45,310 nucleotides of DNA. Source: an uncultured Faecalibacterium sp. (GTDB taxonomy: Bacteria > Bacillota > Clostridia > Oscillospirales > Ruminococcaceae). Below the pieces are notes generated by a model. That model made no database searches, had not been told where the DNA came from, and worked only from the letters and a program-made list of their open reading frames with translations. A program made the translations under genes and the position numbers. Location: positions 1 through 45,310 of the forward strand of contig CAKSWG010000016.1 of assembly GCA_934511465.1 (NCBI GenBank), written 5' to 3'. Below are positions 24,898-32,576 of the stretch, in pieces (position 1 is the stretch's first letter; every line of letters begins with the position of its first letter).

Positions 24898-24937
24898 AAC
24901 AGATCCCTCCGCATCAGGTCGGAATTTTTACAACAGG

Positions 24938-25501
24938 TCAAAAGCAGGTGTCCAGATAGTTTTCCACATCAAAGGGTTCCGGGGTGGAATCCTTGCGCAG
25001 ATACAGCGGATGATGGGGATGTCCCTTTTTGCTGCGCCGGCCAAAGGTGACCCATGGGATCTCCCTTTCCCGGGTCAGGGCGACCATTTCCCGCATCAGG
25101 CCGGGCAGGTAGTCCCGCTTTTCGATCAGGGTGCCCCATGCCGCCCACATGGTGGGCTCGGTCTGGGCCAGAACTGCCCGGAGCCAGCGCAGATTTTCGT
25201 CACACAGGGCACGGTCCGGCACGCGGTCCATATCATTTGGGTCGGTGGCGCGCTGGGGATATACATTGAACATGATCCAGCTGTCAAAGCCGTTGGCGGC
25301 GGCAAGACGCTCCACACTTTTCAGGGTAGGGTCCAGTGCGCCGGGCTGTGCGGTGCTGGGGTTGATGCCGATGCACACCAGCGGGTGCCGGCCCACACGG
25401 CCCAGCACATAGCGGTAGGGCTGGTATGTATGGGGTTCGTAATACCAGATGCCGCCGGGATATTCGTCGGCCTTGAGAACGGGGATCTGTTCGGTCTGCA
25501 T
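24938..25501 (-). CDS. DUF1643 family protein
   Basis: The 187-aa soluble protein fits DUF1643: RYVLGRVGRHPLVCIGINPSTA, then DPTLKSVERLAAANGFDSWIMFNVYPQRATDP and a WAAWGT segment, the order and motifs (GxNPSTA, N-xxP-xRAT, WG) of this family. Its biochemical role is not established; the fold is thought to be nucleotide or nucleic-acid related. A His-rich tail (KKGHPHHPLYL) is also typical. ATG at 25501 (minus) follows AGGAGC. Confidence 0.8.
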   Translation of the reverse strand: MQTEQIPVLKADEYPGGIWYYEPHTYQPYRYVLGRVGRHPLVCIGINPSTAQPGALDPTLKSVERLAAANGFDSWIMFNVYPQRATDPNDMDRVPDRALCDENLRWLRAVLAQTEPTMWAAWGTLIEKRDYLPGLMREMVALTREREIPWVTFGRRSKKGHPHHPLYLRKDSTPEPFDVENYLDTCF

Positions 25502-25536
25502 GGGTGAGCTGCTCCTATCATCAATTACTTTCTATT

Positions 25537-25565
25537 ATCGTACCTGAAAGTGCAGGATAAATCAA
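25537..25565 (-). promoter_or_regulatory. Likely promoter of the DUF1643-PAP2 pair
   Basis: Minus strand: TTGATT (25565-25560), 17-bp spacer, TACGAT (25542-25537). Confidence 0.5.
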
Positions 25566-25605
25566 CTCTTTTGTACGGAAAATCCTCCCATAAAATCAAA
25601 TTTCA

Positions 25606-25614
25606 TGGTATACT
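25606..25614 (+). promoter_or_regulatory. Extended -10 promoter of the BMP-domain gene
   Basis: TGGTATACT is a TGN-TATACT extended -10 about 60 nt before the start; no matching -35. Confidence 0.45.
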
Positions 25615-25673
25615 GAAGCAGGACGCTGCGGCAGCTGGCTGCAGCGCATTGCAGCTGAAAAAAAGGAGCAACT

Positions 25674-27599
25674 ATGCTGGAAGATTACAAGAACGCACTG
25701 AAGAGCGGCCAGCGTGCTTACCGCGCCTGTGTGGCGCGCGGCCAGTCGCCGTATCTGGCGGTGCTGGACGATATTCTGGTCAATGTGAACATCGTGGCGC
25801 AGGAGCCGCTGGGCCTTGTGGAGCTCCCGGCGGAAAGCATCGTCGGCACAAAGACCAGCGGCCGCCACACCGCTTTTGCACCGAACTTTATGCCATTGCT
25901 TGAGCCGGACACCGAGTTTGCGGGCAAGTGGTCGAACCTCTGCGACGCCCATCTGGACGAGGGCATCCACACCCCCATCATTGCCTACGAGTTCCTGAAC
26001 AAATTCTATGTGCAGGAGGGCAACAAGCGGGTATCGGTGCTCAAGTATTTTGATGCGGTCAGGATCGCGGGCACGGTCACGCGGCTCATCCCGGAACGGA
26101 ACGACAGTCTGGAAAACCGCATCTACTACGAATTTCTGGATTTTTATAAGCTCTCCAAGGTCAACGATGTGCATTTCTCCCGTCTGGGCAGTTATGCAAA
26201 ATTGCAGACGCTGGTGTGCAAGGCCAGCGGTGAAAGCTGGACGGATGACGACCGGCTGAGCTTTTCCGCCTTCTACACCATGTTCCGCCAGCAGTTTCTG
26301 GCTCTGGGCGGCGGTGGGCTGGACCTGACTGCCGGCGATGCCATGCTGGTGTATCTGTCGGTCTACCGCTACGCGGACGCCTGCGAGAGCACGCCCAGCC
26401 AGATGAAACAGAATCTGGAAAAGCTGTGGGATGAGGTGAAGGTGCTCACCGAGCCGCAGGCCGTGGCCCTTTCGCTGGAGCCGAAGCAGGGCCCCGGCGA
26501 ACCGCTGCTGGCAAAGCTGAACATCTTTACAAAGCCCAGCGAGCTGAAGGTGGTGTTCCTGCACGAGCACAACGCCGAAAACAGCGCATGGGTGCGCGCC
26601 CACGACAAGGGCATCGAAGCGCTGCAGCAGGCGTTCCCGGACCGGGTATTCATCACCCGCAAAGAGAACATCGAGCCCGAGGTGGACGCGGAGCAGGTGC
26701 TGGAGGATGTGGCCCACGACAATGCCGATGTGGTGTTCACCTCAAGTGCCCGGATGCATACCGCCTGCCTGAAGGTGGCGGCCCAGCACCCCAAGACCCG
26801 CATCCTGAACTGCTCGCTCAACGCGCCGCATCCGCTGGTGCGCACCTACTATCCCCGCACGTATGAAGTGACCTACCTGCTGGGCATTCTGGCCGGTGTG
26901 CTGGCCAAGACCGACCGCGTGGGCTATGTGGCGGCAAACCCGGTGTACGGCATCCCGGCGGCGGTGAACGCCTATGCGCAGGGGCTCAAAACCGTGCGCC
27001 CGGACGCAAAGGTGGTGCTGCGCTGGGCCTGCCTGCCGGACCCGGCCCACCCGCTGGATTTCTCCAACCGGCCGGATGTGGAAATTTTCTATGCCCGCGA
27101 CAACCGGGAGCCGGACAGCACCCATCGGGATTACGGTCTGGTGCGCCGCCTGCCGGACGGCACCTTGCAGCCGCTGGGCCTGCCGGTGTGGCGGTGGGAT
27201 ACCTTTTACACCGAGATCGTCCGCTCCATTTTTGATGGCGCGTGGGACAACGATGCCGCAGGAGCCCGGGCCGTGAATTACTGGTGGGGCATGCGCAGCG
27301 GTGCGGAAGAGATCAGCTACAGCGCCGGCCTGCCCGCAGGCACCTTGCAGCTGCTGGACCTGATGGAAAAGATGCTCAGCGAGGACGACCTGCGCATTTT
27401 CCCGGAAGACCTGTACGCGCAGGGGCATGTGCTGCACTCGCCGGAAGCCACCCTCTACAGCCCCAAGGAGCTGATGGAGATGGACTGGCTGGACGAATGC
27501 GTGGAGGGCGCGCTGCCCCACTACGATGAGCTGGATGTCAAAACCCATACGCTGATGTCCATCAACGGCATCAACACCTTAAAAGGATTCGCAAAATAA
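25674..27599 (+). CDS. Cytoplasmic BMP-family nucleoside-binding protein with ParB-like N-terminal domain
   Basis: The 641-aa product has no signal peptide or lipobox. Residues 1-270 include a ParB/sulfiredoxin-like core: GIHTPIIAYEFLNKFYVQEGNKRVSVLKYF (E-G-N-K-R at about 117-121), which in ParB-like proteins binds nucleotide. Residues about 300-560 resemble BMP (Med/TmpC type) nucleoside-binding domains: VVFLHEHNAENSAW, ADVVFTSSARMHTA, YEVTYLLGILAGVLAKTDRVGYVAANPVYGIP and YARDNREPD. BMP proteins are normally secreted receptors of purine nucleoside importers; this form is probably a cytosolic sensor or enzyme. ATG at 25674 follows AAAGGAGC. A phosphoesterase gene follows 37 nt downstream. Confidence 0.75.
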   Translation: MLEDYKNALKSGQRAYRACVARGQSPYLAVLDDILVNVNIVAQEPLGLVELPAESIVGTKTSGRHTAFAPNFMPLLEPDTEFAGKWSNLCDAHLDEGIHTPIIAYEFLNKFYVQEGNKRVSVLKYFDAVRIAGTVTRLIPERNDSLENRIYYEFLDFYKLSKVNDVHFSRLGSYAKLQTLVCKASGESWTDDDRLSFSAFYTMFRQQFLALGGGGLDLTAGDAMLVYLSVYRYADACESTPSQMKQNLEKLWDEVKVLTEPQAVALSLEPKQGPGEPLLAKLNIFTKPSELKVVFLHEHNAENSAWVRAHDKGIEALQQAFPDRVFITRKENIEPEVDAEQVLEDVAHDNADVVFTSSARMHTACLKVAAQHPKTRILNCSLNAPHPLVRTYYPRTYEVTYLLGILAGVLAKTDRVGYVAANPVYGIPAAVNAYAQGLKTVRPDAKVVLRWACLPDPAHPLDFSNRPDVEIFYARDNREPDSTHRDYGLVRRLPDGTLQPLGLPVWRWDTFYTEIVRSIFDGAWDNDAAGARAVNYWWGMRSGAEEISYSAGLPAGTLQLLDLMEKMLSEDDLRIFPEDLYAQGHVLHSPEATLYSPKELMEMDWLDECVEGALPHYDELDVKTHTLMSINGINTLKGFAK

Positions 27600-27636
27600 G
27601 CGGCCCAAGGCCGAGAGAGAACGGAGCAGACCTGAG

Positions 27637-28290
27637 GTGAAAATTCTTGCAATTTCGGATGTGCCCTCCAAAGCGCTGTGGGATTATGGCACCCGTGAGC
27701 ATCTGGACGGCATCGACCTGATCCTTTCCTGCGGAGATCTGCCGCAGAAGTATCTGGAATATCTCACAAACTTTACGGCGGCGCCTATTTTGTATGTCCA
27801 CGGCAACCACGACGGCAGCTACCGCGAAAATGAGCCCGGCGGCTGTATCTGCGTGGACGACTGTGTTTATGTGTGGAAGGGTCTGCGCATCATGGGGCTG
27901 GGCGGCAGCATCCGCTACAACAACCGGGAGGACAGCTTCCAGTATACGGAAAGGGAAATGCGCCGCCGTGTGCGCAAACTCTGGCGCAAGGCCCATCAGG
28001 TGGGCGGCATCGACCTGCTGCTCACCCACTCGCCGGCGGCGGGCCTGAATGACAGTACCGACCACGCCCATAAGGGCTTTGAGTGCTTCAACGAGCTGAT
28101 GGACGAATACGAACCCCAGTGGTTCGTGCACGGGCATGTGCACCTGAACTACGATGCAAAGCTGCCGCGCGTGTGCACCCGCGGCAAGACCACGGTGATC
28201 AATGCCACCGAGCGCTATGTGTTCGAGATCCCGGACCCGGACCTCGTGATCCAGCACCATCCGTTCTGGAAAAAGTGGTTCAACGTATAA
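27637..28290 (+). CDS. Calcineurin-like metallophosphoesterase
   Basis: The 217-aa protein has the metallophosphoesterase order: ISDVPSKALW (first Asp; the usual D-x-H His is replaced by Pro), LSCGDLP, HGNHD, LLTHSPA and HGHVH. Such enzymes hydrolyse phosphodiesters or phosphomonoesters using two metals. The missing first-motif His is notable and occurs in a subfamily with this ISDVPSKALWDY start, so one metal site may differ. GTG at 27637 (VKILAISDV) has GGAG about 12 nt upstream. Second gene of an operon with the BMP/ParB-like protein, hinting at nucleotide metabolism or signalling. Confidence 0.85.
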   Translation: MKILAISDVPSKALWDYGTREHLDGIDLILSCGDLPQKYLEYLTNFTAAPILYVHGNHDGSYRENEPGGCICVDDCVYVWKGLRIMGLGGSIRYNNREDSFQYTEREMRRRVRKLWRKAHQVGGIDLLLTHSPAAGLNDSTDHAHKGFECFNELMDEYEPQWFVHGHVHLNYDAKLPRVCTRGKTTVINATERYVFEIPDPDLVIQHHPFWKKWFNV

Positions 28291-28291
28291 C

Positions 28292-28332
28292 AAAAATCTG
28301 CCCTGCATCTTTGGGATGCAGGGCAGATTTTT
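28292..28332. terminator. Bidirectional terminator
   Basis: AAAAATCTGCCCTGCATC pairs perfectly with GATGCAGGGCAGATTTTT, an 18-bp stem, between the convergent phosphoesterase (plus) and DUF6465-like gene (minus). Confidence 0.92.
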
Positions 28333-28420
28333 ATGGTTTTGGATGGAGCCTTGTGTGGGAACGGACGGCGCGCGGCAAAGCAGGTGCGGACTGCCGCCGC
28401 GGTACCAATAAATGCAGAAA

Positions 28421-28729
28421 TTACAGTTCCAGCTTGCCGGACACTTTGTTGATCACGTAGTAAGCGGCGCCTTCTTCAGGCTTGACATACACCTTGCAGG
28501 ACTGCACGCCCACCTTGTGGGTGGCGCGGTAGTCGGCCTTTGCACGGTCGATAATGTCGGTCACATTGTACTGCTTGCCGCTGAACTCCACGTACAGTTC
28601 CGGTGCAAGCGGGGGACGACCGCGGCGTGCAGGCGCCTTGGAAGATTTGCGGGTCTTGGGCTCCTTGGCTTCTGCGGCAGGAGCTTCCACAGCGGGAGCA
28701 GCCGCTGCGGTCTTTTTCTTTTCGGGCAT
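28421..28729 (-). CDS. Small basic DUF6465-like protein with AT-hook-like motif
   Basis: The 102-aa product has a disordered Lys/Ala/Pro/Glu-rich first half ending in RRGRPPL (about 35-41), which resembles an AT-hook, and a compact second half (ELYVEFSGKQYNVTDIIDRAKADY, then KVYVKPEEGAAYYVINKVSGKLEL). The second half matches a conserved family common in gut Clostridia (I recall it as DUF6465). A DNA- or chromatin-associated role is suggested only by the basic tail. ATG at 28729 follows AAGGAGGGG. It has its own promoter. Confidence 0.7.
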   Translation of the reverse strand: MPEKKKTAAAAPAVEAPAAEAKEPKTRKSSKAPARRGRPPLAPELYVEFSGKQYNVTDIIDRAKADYRATHKVGVQSCKVYVKPEEGAAYYVINKVSGKLEL

Positions 28730-28804
28730 AGAGAACCCCTCCTTGATTTCTATTCAATGCCGTGCAGTGCGCGCACGGCGCTGGCTCCATGAAATATTAC
28801 TTAT

Positions 28805-28833
28805 ATAATAAAATTTTAGGCGTGGTTTGTAAA
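28805..28833 (-). promoter_or_regulatory. Promoter of the DUF6465-like gene
   Basis: Minus strand: TTTACA (28833-28828), 17-bp spacer, TATTAT (28810-28805), about 75 nt before the start. Confidence 0.65.
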
Positions 28834-28938
28834 GCCTTTTTGGGAAAAATCTTTCGGAAAAAGGCAGGAAATCGGCTGTGAAACTCACAGGAATGCATTT
28901 TGATGCAACCGTATTGCAGAAACATCACCAAAACATGC

Positions 28939-28964
28939 AAAAAAGGCAGACTTTTTCGGCCTGC
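28939..28964 (-). terminator. Terminator of the 159-aa Cys-motif gene
   Basis: Minus strand: GCAGGC pairs with GTCTGC around CGAAAAA, followed by CTTTTTT. Confidence 0.65.
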
Positions 28965-29023
28965 ACCGGGAGCACTTCCGCTACAAACCCGGCGGGTAAA
29001 AACGGCGGGTCTCCGGCCCGGAT

Positions 29024-29503
29024 TTACTCACGGCAAAGCTCCTCGGCATGCTGCATAACAGGGGCCAGAAGCTCCTCATCCCAGTCCTCGGCCAGCGTGA
29101 AAAGCACCTGATAAACGGCAGTCTGCTTTTCGCCCTGCGGGTGCTTTTGGGCAAGCCGGATGGCGGCGGCAAGCATCCGCAGCTTGAGGGTGCGCACAGC
29201 GTTTGGCGCGGCCCACAGGCGGGCGAGGTCGTAATCGTTCGTGTTGCCGCAGGGCATGGCGCAGCTGGCACAGTTGGGAGCCACACGGTGCTTTTCCGTG
29301 CGGACGATGGCCAGCATCCGGTGCAGCTTTTCCTCCGGCGCATCGGGCTGTGCGGCAAGGCGCAGCCCGGCGTTCAGCACTTCGTCGGTGTCTGCGGTCT
29401 TGGGTTCACTGGTGGCGGCCCGGGCAAGGCCGATGAGCGCGCCGAGAAGCGTATCCCGCACCTGCTGGGCGGGGGTGACAGGGCAGGTTAAAAGTTCAGG
29501 CAT
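29024..29503 (-). CDS. Conserved protein with C-x2-C-x3-C motif, function unknown
   Basis: The 159-aa helical soluble protein carries NCASCAMPCGNTNDYD (about 77-92), a C-x2-C-x3-C cluster, with one more Cys near each end. The rest is helical (VRDTLLGALIGLARAA, RTLKLRMLAAAIRLAQKH, AVYQVLFTLAEDWDEELL). The cysteine cluster suggests a metal or Fe-S site, perhaps redox related, but I cannot name the family with confidence. ATG at 29503 (minus) follows AGAAAGAGG. Own promoter and terminator, so monocistronic. Confidence 0.65.
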   Translation of the reverse strand: MPELLTCPVTPAQQVRDTLLGALIGLARAATSEPKTADTDEVLNAGLRLAAQPDAPEEKLHRMLAIVRTEKHRVAPNCASCAMPCGNTNDYDLARLWAAPNAVRTLKLRMLAAAIRLAQKHPQGEKQTAVYQVLFTLAEDWDEELLAPVMQHAEELCRE

Positions 29504-29561
29504 GGGGAACCTCTTTCTGTAGATGAAAATGGCCCGGAAGGGCCGCAGAGTTTCTGTGGAG

Positions 29562-29590
29562 AGTATAGCCGATTTGAACGGCGTTTACAA
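29562..29590 (-). promoter_or_regulatory. Promoter of the 159-aa Cys-motif gene
   Basis: Minus strand: TTGTAA (29590-29585), 17-bp spacer, TATACT (29567-29562). A GGCCC/GGGCC hairpin (29531-29544) lies in the leader. Confidence 0.65.
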
Positions 29591-29636
29591 GACGAATTGA
29601 ATGGATGCTGTTTACAGTTGCGACCCCTATCCCGTG

Positions 29637-29678
29637 AAAAAGGGGTTTGAAAAAGGTCCGCAGACTTTTTCAAACCCC
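29637..29678 (-). terminator. Terminator of the nan operon
   Basis: Minus strand: GGGGTTTGAAAAAG and CTTTTTCAAACCCC pair, the stem continues GTC/GAC around TGCG, and TTTTT follows. Confidence 0.85.
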
Positions 29679-29750
29679 AGAATATAAAAATAGTATTTCC
29701 GCTGATAATAGCCAGAGCGAACGCGGCGGCTATTTAAAATCGGGCGCTGC

Positions 29751-30389
29751 TCAGATCAGGCCCGGCACTTCTTTTGCCAGCAGCTCCGCCAGCTGCGCAT
29801 GGCCTTTGCAGGTCAGGTGCATAAAGTCCACCTTGTTGAACTCGCAGTCTTTCGCGTCCACAAAATGCACGCACTGCCGCTGGCAGACGATGCGGAACTG
29901 CTCTGCCACACCGGCAGACTTCTCCACACAGCCGTTGCCCATAACGGCATCATGGAAGCCTGCACCGATGGGAGGAGGTGCTACCACCAGAATGTTGGGG
30001 GCTTTGGTGCCCCAGCAGTCCACGCTCTTGGCTTTGAGGATCAACCGCTCCATGCCCGCAGCGATGCAGGCAGCATTGGCACCAAAGCGCTCCTTGACGT
30101 CATTTGTACCCAGCATGATGATGAGCAGGTCGATCACTTCATGGCTCTTGAGCAGGGCGTAAATGGCGCTGAGGGCATCCATGGACTCGTGGATGGGGTC
30201 TACGAACACGGTGGTGCGGCCGGAAAGTCCCTCTTCCGTCACGAGATATTCCTCGCCCAGCGCTTTTTGCAGGCGGCAGGTCCAGCGCTCGTCCTCATTG
30301 AAGCGGATGCCGTGGTCGGCGCAGTCGTTGGGGTCGGCACAATAGCCGTGGGTGTTGGAATCACCCAGACAGAGGATGTGTGTTTTCAT
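29751..30389 (-). CDS. SGNH/GDSL hydrolase, likely sialate O-acetyl esterase
   Basis: The 212-aa protein has SGNH blocks in order: CLGDSNTHG (nucleophile Ser11), EEGLSGRT (Gly), MLGTND (Asn) and DFMHLT (Asp-x-x-His). It resembles small arylesterase/acetylesterase members of the family. No signal peptide, so cytosolic. As the last gene of the sialic acid operon it probably removes O-acetyl groups from imported sialic acid before NanA acts; the substrate is inferred from context. ATG at 30389 follows GGAG, 6 nt after nanK. Confidence 0.85.
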   Translation of the reverse strand: MKTHILCLGDSNTHGYCADPNDCADHGIRFNEDERWTCRLQKALGEEYLVTEEGLSGRTTVFVDPIHESMDALSAIYALLKSHEVIDLLIIMLGTNDVKERFGANAACIAAGMERLILKAKSVDCWGTKAPNILVVAPPPIGAGFHDAVMGNGCVEKSAGVAEQFRIVCQRQCVHFVDAKDCEFNKVDFMHLTCKGHAQLAELLAKEVPGLI

Positions 30390-30395
30390 GTTCCA

Positions 30396-31325
30396 TTACT
30401 CCTTTTCCATCGTCTGTTTGAAGTAGTACACTGCGCCCACCATACCGGCGTCGTTGTGCAGCTGGGCCGCGCGCACTTCCAGCCCCTCGGCAAAAGCAGG
30501 CATCACGGATGCTTTCACCTTTGCGGCAATGGGATCGATCAGCAGCTTCTGCTGCGCGCTCACGCCGCCGCCGATCAGGATCAGCTGCGGGTTGAAGATG
30601 TGCACCATGCCGGCAAGGCCCTGTGCAATTTCGTCCGTCCATGCATCCAGCAGGGCCAGCACGGTCTCATTGCCTGCTTCTGCGGCGGCAAAGATGGCGC
30701 GGCCATCTTTCCACGCGGGGTCTCTTTCCTGTGCGGCGCGCACCAGCGCGGTGGTGGCGGCGTAGCGTTCCCAGCAGCCCTTTGCGCCGCAGGTGCAATC
30801 CACACCGTCCAGCGCGTGGGTGCGGTAGTGGCCCAGCTCACCGCCAAGGCCCCGTGCACCCTCCAGCAGACGCCCTCCGGTCAGGATGCCGCCGCCCACG
30901 CCGGTGCCCAGTGTCACGCCGATGACGTCCGTACAGCCCTGTGCACCGCCGACCCACACTTCACCCAGCGTCATGCAGTTGGCGTCGTTGGCCACTGTGA
31001 CGGGCAGGCCGAAGTCATCTTCCAGCGCAGACTTGATAGGACTGCCGATATAATTGGGAAAGTTGCCGCAGGTACCGGCCACGATGCCCTTGCGGCTGTC
31101 GATCTGGCCGGTGGCGGAAACGCCGATGCCCGCAAGGTTTTCCACCGGAATTGCATGTGCGGTCAAAAACTCCTTTGCGGCCCTGCGCACGGTGGTGAGA
31201 ACAGGCGTCTGGTAGCCGTCAAAGCTCACGCTCACTTCGCCCTTGTGCAGCACCCTGCCGGTCTCGTCCACGATGCCCAGCTTGACGGCAGTGCCGCCGA
31301 TATCAATGCCAAAATACTGTTTCAT
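30396..31325 (-). CDS. nanK: ROK-family N-acetylmannosamine kinase
   Basis: The 309-aa ROK sugar kinase has the ATP-binding start GIDIGGTAVKLGIVDETG (5-22), the substrate region NDANCMTLGE, GVTLGTGVGGGI and the zinc-binding CTCGAKGCWE (about 171-180). In this operon its likely reaction is ManNAc + ATP to ManNAc-6-phosphate, feeding NanE. ATG at 31325 (MKQYFGIDIGGT) follows GGAG at 11 nt; GTG at 31334 would add three residues. Located between nanE and the esterase gene. Glucokinase activity is the alternative reading, made unlikely by context. Confidence 0.9.
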   Translation of the reverse strand: MKQYFGIDIGGTAVKLGIVDETGRVLHKGEVSVSFDGYQTPVLTTVRRAAKEFLTAHAIPVENLAGIGVSATGQIDSRKGIVAGTCGNFPNYIGSPIKSALEDDFGLPVTVANDANCMTLGEVWVGGAQGCTDVIGVTLGTGVGGGILTGGRLLEGARGLGGELGHYRTHALDGVDCTCGAKGCWERYAATTALVRAAQERDPAWKDGRAIFAAAEAGNETVLALLDAWTDEIAQGLAGMVHIFNPQLILIGGGVSAQQKLLIDPIAAKVKASVMPAFAEGLEVRAAQLHNDAGMVGAVYYFKQTMEKE

Positions 31326-31340
31326 CCGGCACACTCCATT

Positions 31341-32045
31341 TTACTTTTTTGCAGCGTTGATGGCACCGGTAAAGCGGGCCGTGATCTCTGCCGGGCGGGT
31401 GATGGCACCGCCCACCACCAGTGCAAAGGCACCGGCTTCCAGTGCCTTGACCGCCTGCTCCGGGTAGTGGATGTGGCCCTCTGCAATGACCTTTGCCGGG
31501 CACTCCGTTGCCAACTTGTGCACAAAGTCAAAGTCGATATCGTCAATGCCCTTTGTCTCCGGGGTGTAGCCGCGCATGGTGGTGCCCACAAAGTCGGCAC
31601 CGGCTTTGGCACAGAGCATGGCGTTCTCAAAGTTGTCGCAGTCGGCCATCAACAGCTGTTCGGGGTACTTTGCCTTGATGGCGCGGATGAACTGGGCGGC
31701 GGTGCTGCCGTCCGGGCGCAGGGCACCGGTGCCCTGCACGGCAAGGATGTCCACACCGCACTCCACCAGCTCGTCCACTTCCTTCATGGTAACGGTGATG
31801 TACATGGGCGTGCCGGGGTAATCCTTTTTGATGATGCCGATCACGGGCAGGTCCACCACCTGCTTGATCTGGGTAATGTCGCGTACGGTGTTGGCGCGGA
31901 TGCCCACAGCCCCGCTCATGGCGGCGGCTTTTGCCATCAGCGGCATCACGCCGCCCTCTTTCGTGTACAGCGGCTCGGTCTCCAGTGCCTGGCAGGAGAC
32001 GATCAGGCCGCCTTTGATCTGTGCAAACAGTTTTTCTTTGTCCAT
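31341..32045 (-). CDS. nanE: N-acetylmannosamine-6-phosphate 2-epimerase
   Basis: The 234-aa TIM-barrel protein matches NanE: LIVSCQALETEPLY start, VGIRANTVRDI, PVIGIIKKDYPGTPMYITVT, LAVQGTGALRPDG, ADFVGTTMRGYTPETKG and VIAEGHIHYPEQAVKALEAGAFALVVGGAITRP in its conserved segments, including the phosphate-binding VVGGAITRP. It converts ManNAc-6-P to GlcNAc-6-P, which enters amino-sugar catabolism. ATG at 32045 follows GGAGGG and lies 3 nt after the nanQ stop, so translation is probably coupled. Confidence 0.95.
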   Translation of the reverse strand: MDKEKLFAQIKGGLIVSCQALETEPLYTKEGGVMPLMAKAAAMSGAVGIRANTVRDITQIKQVVDLPVIGIIKKDYPGTPMYITVTMKEVDELVECGVDILAVQGTGALRPDGSTAAQFIRAIKAKYPEQLLMADCDNFENAMLCAKAGADFVGTTMRGYTPETKGIDDIDFDFVHKLATECPAKVIAEGHIHYPEQAVKALEAGAFALVVGGAITRPAEITARFTGAINAAKK

Positions 32046-32048
32046 CGT

Positions 32049-32498
32049 TCAGCCCTCCATTCTGATTTTTACAACAGCCTTGCGCACGCTCACACAGCCG
32101 TGCTGGACAAGGCCGGGTTTGTGCAGCTCGGTGGGGAAGAACAGCACAAAACGTCCCTCACCCAGTGTGCCGGTCACGACACTGGCACTTGCCTGAAAAC
32201 CGCAGTCGCCGGTAAAATCACCGATCTCTCTGCCCGTGAGATTGGTGTAGCCCCAGCCCTCGCTGCCGGTAATGTCGATCTGCAAATCGGCATATTGCTT
32301 GTGGTATTCCGGGTGGTAGCCGTCGTCCGGGTGGAGCGTGGCGTCCATCGTGTTGATGAATACCTTGTCGCCGTCCACCTCGGTGCGGCCATTGGGCAGC
32401 GCCGCCAGATCGTGGGTTTGCAGATAGTCAATGGCGGTGTCGAGATTGGCGTTCAGCCCCCGGTACCGGCCCAGATGTTCCAGAGAATCGCAGATCAT
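32049..32498 (-). CDS. nanQ: YhcH/YjgK/YiaL family protein, sialic acid anomerase type
   Basis: The 149-aa cupin-like protein matches the YhcH/YjgK/YiaL family: DGDKVFINTMDATL, the metal-site region PEYHKQYADLQIDITGSEGWGY, FFPTELHKPGL and KAVVKI. The conserved His and Glu residues (E-Y-H-x4-D, then E-L-H-K-P) are present. In E. coli YhcH (NanQ) converts alpha and beta Neu5Ac anomers so that NanA gets its substrate faster. ATG at 32498 follows CGGAGGG. A terminator-like hairpin separates it from nanA. Confidence 0.88.
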   Translation of the reverse strand: MICDSLEHLGRYRGLNANLDTAIDYLQTHDLAALPNGRTEVDGDKVFINTMDATLHPDDGYHPEYHKQYADLQIDITGSEGWGYTNLTGREIGDFTGDCGFQASASVVTGTLGEGRFVLFFPTELHKPGLVQHGCVSVRKAVVKIRMEG

Positions 32499-32516
32499 GT
32501 TCGTGTTCCCTCCGTC

Positions 32517-32572
32517 AAAAAAGAAGCGCCCACCTCCCCTCTGAAAAAGAGACGGAGAGGGGGCGCTGCTTC
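32517..32572 (-). terminator. Intra-operon hairpin between nanA and nanQ
   Basis: Minus strand: GAAGCAGCGCCC pairs with GGGCGCTTC, the CT/AG-rich interior pairs in part, and TTTTTTG follows. It probably gives partial termination, lowering expression of the distal nan genes. Confidence 0.65.
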
Positions 32573-32576
32573 AATT

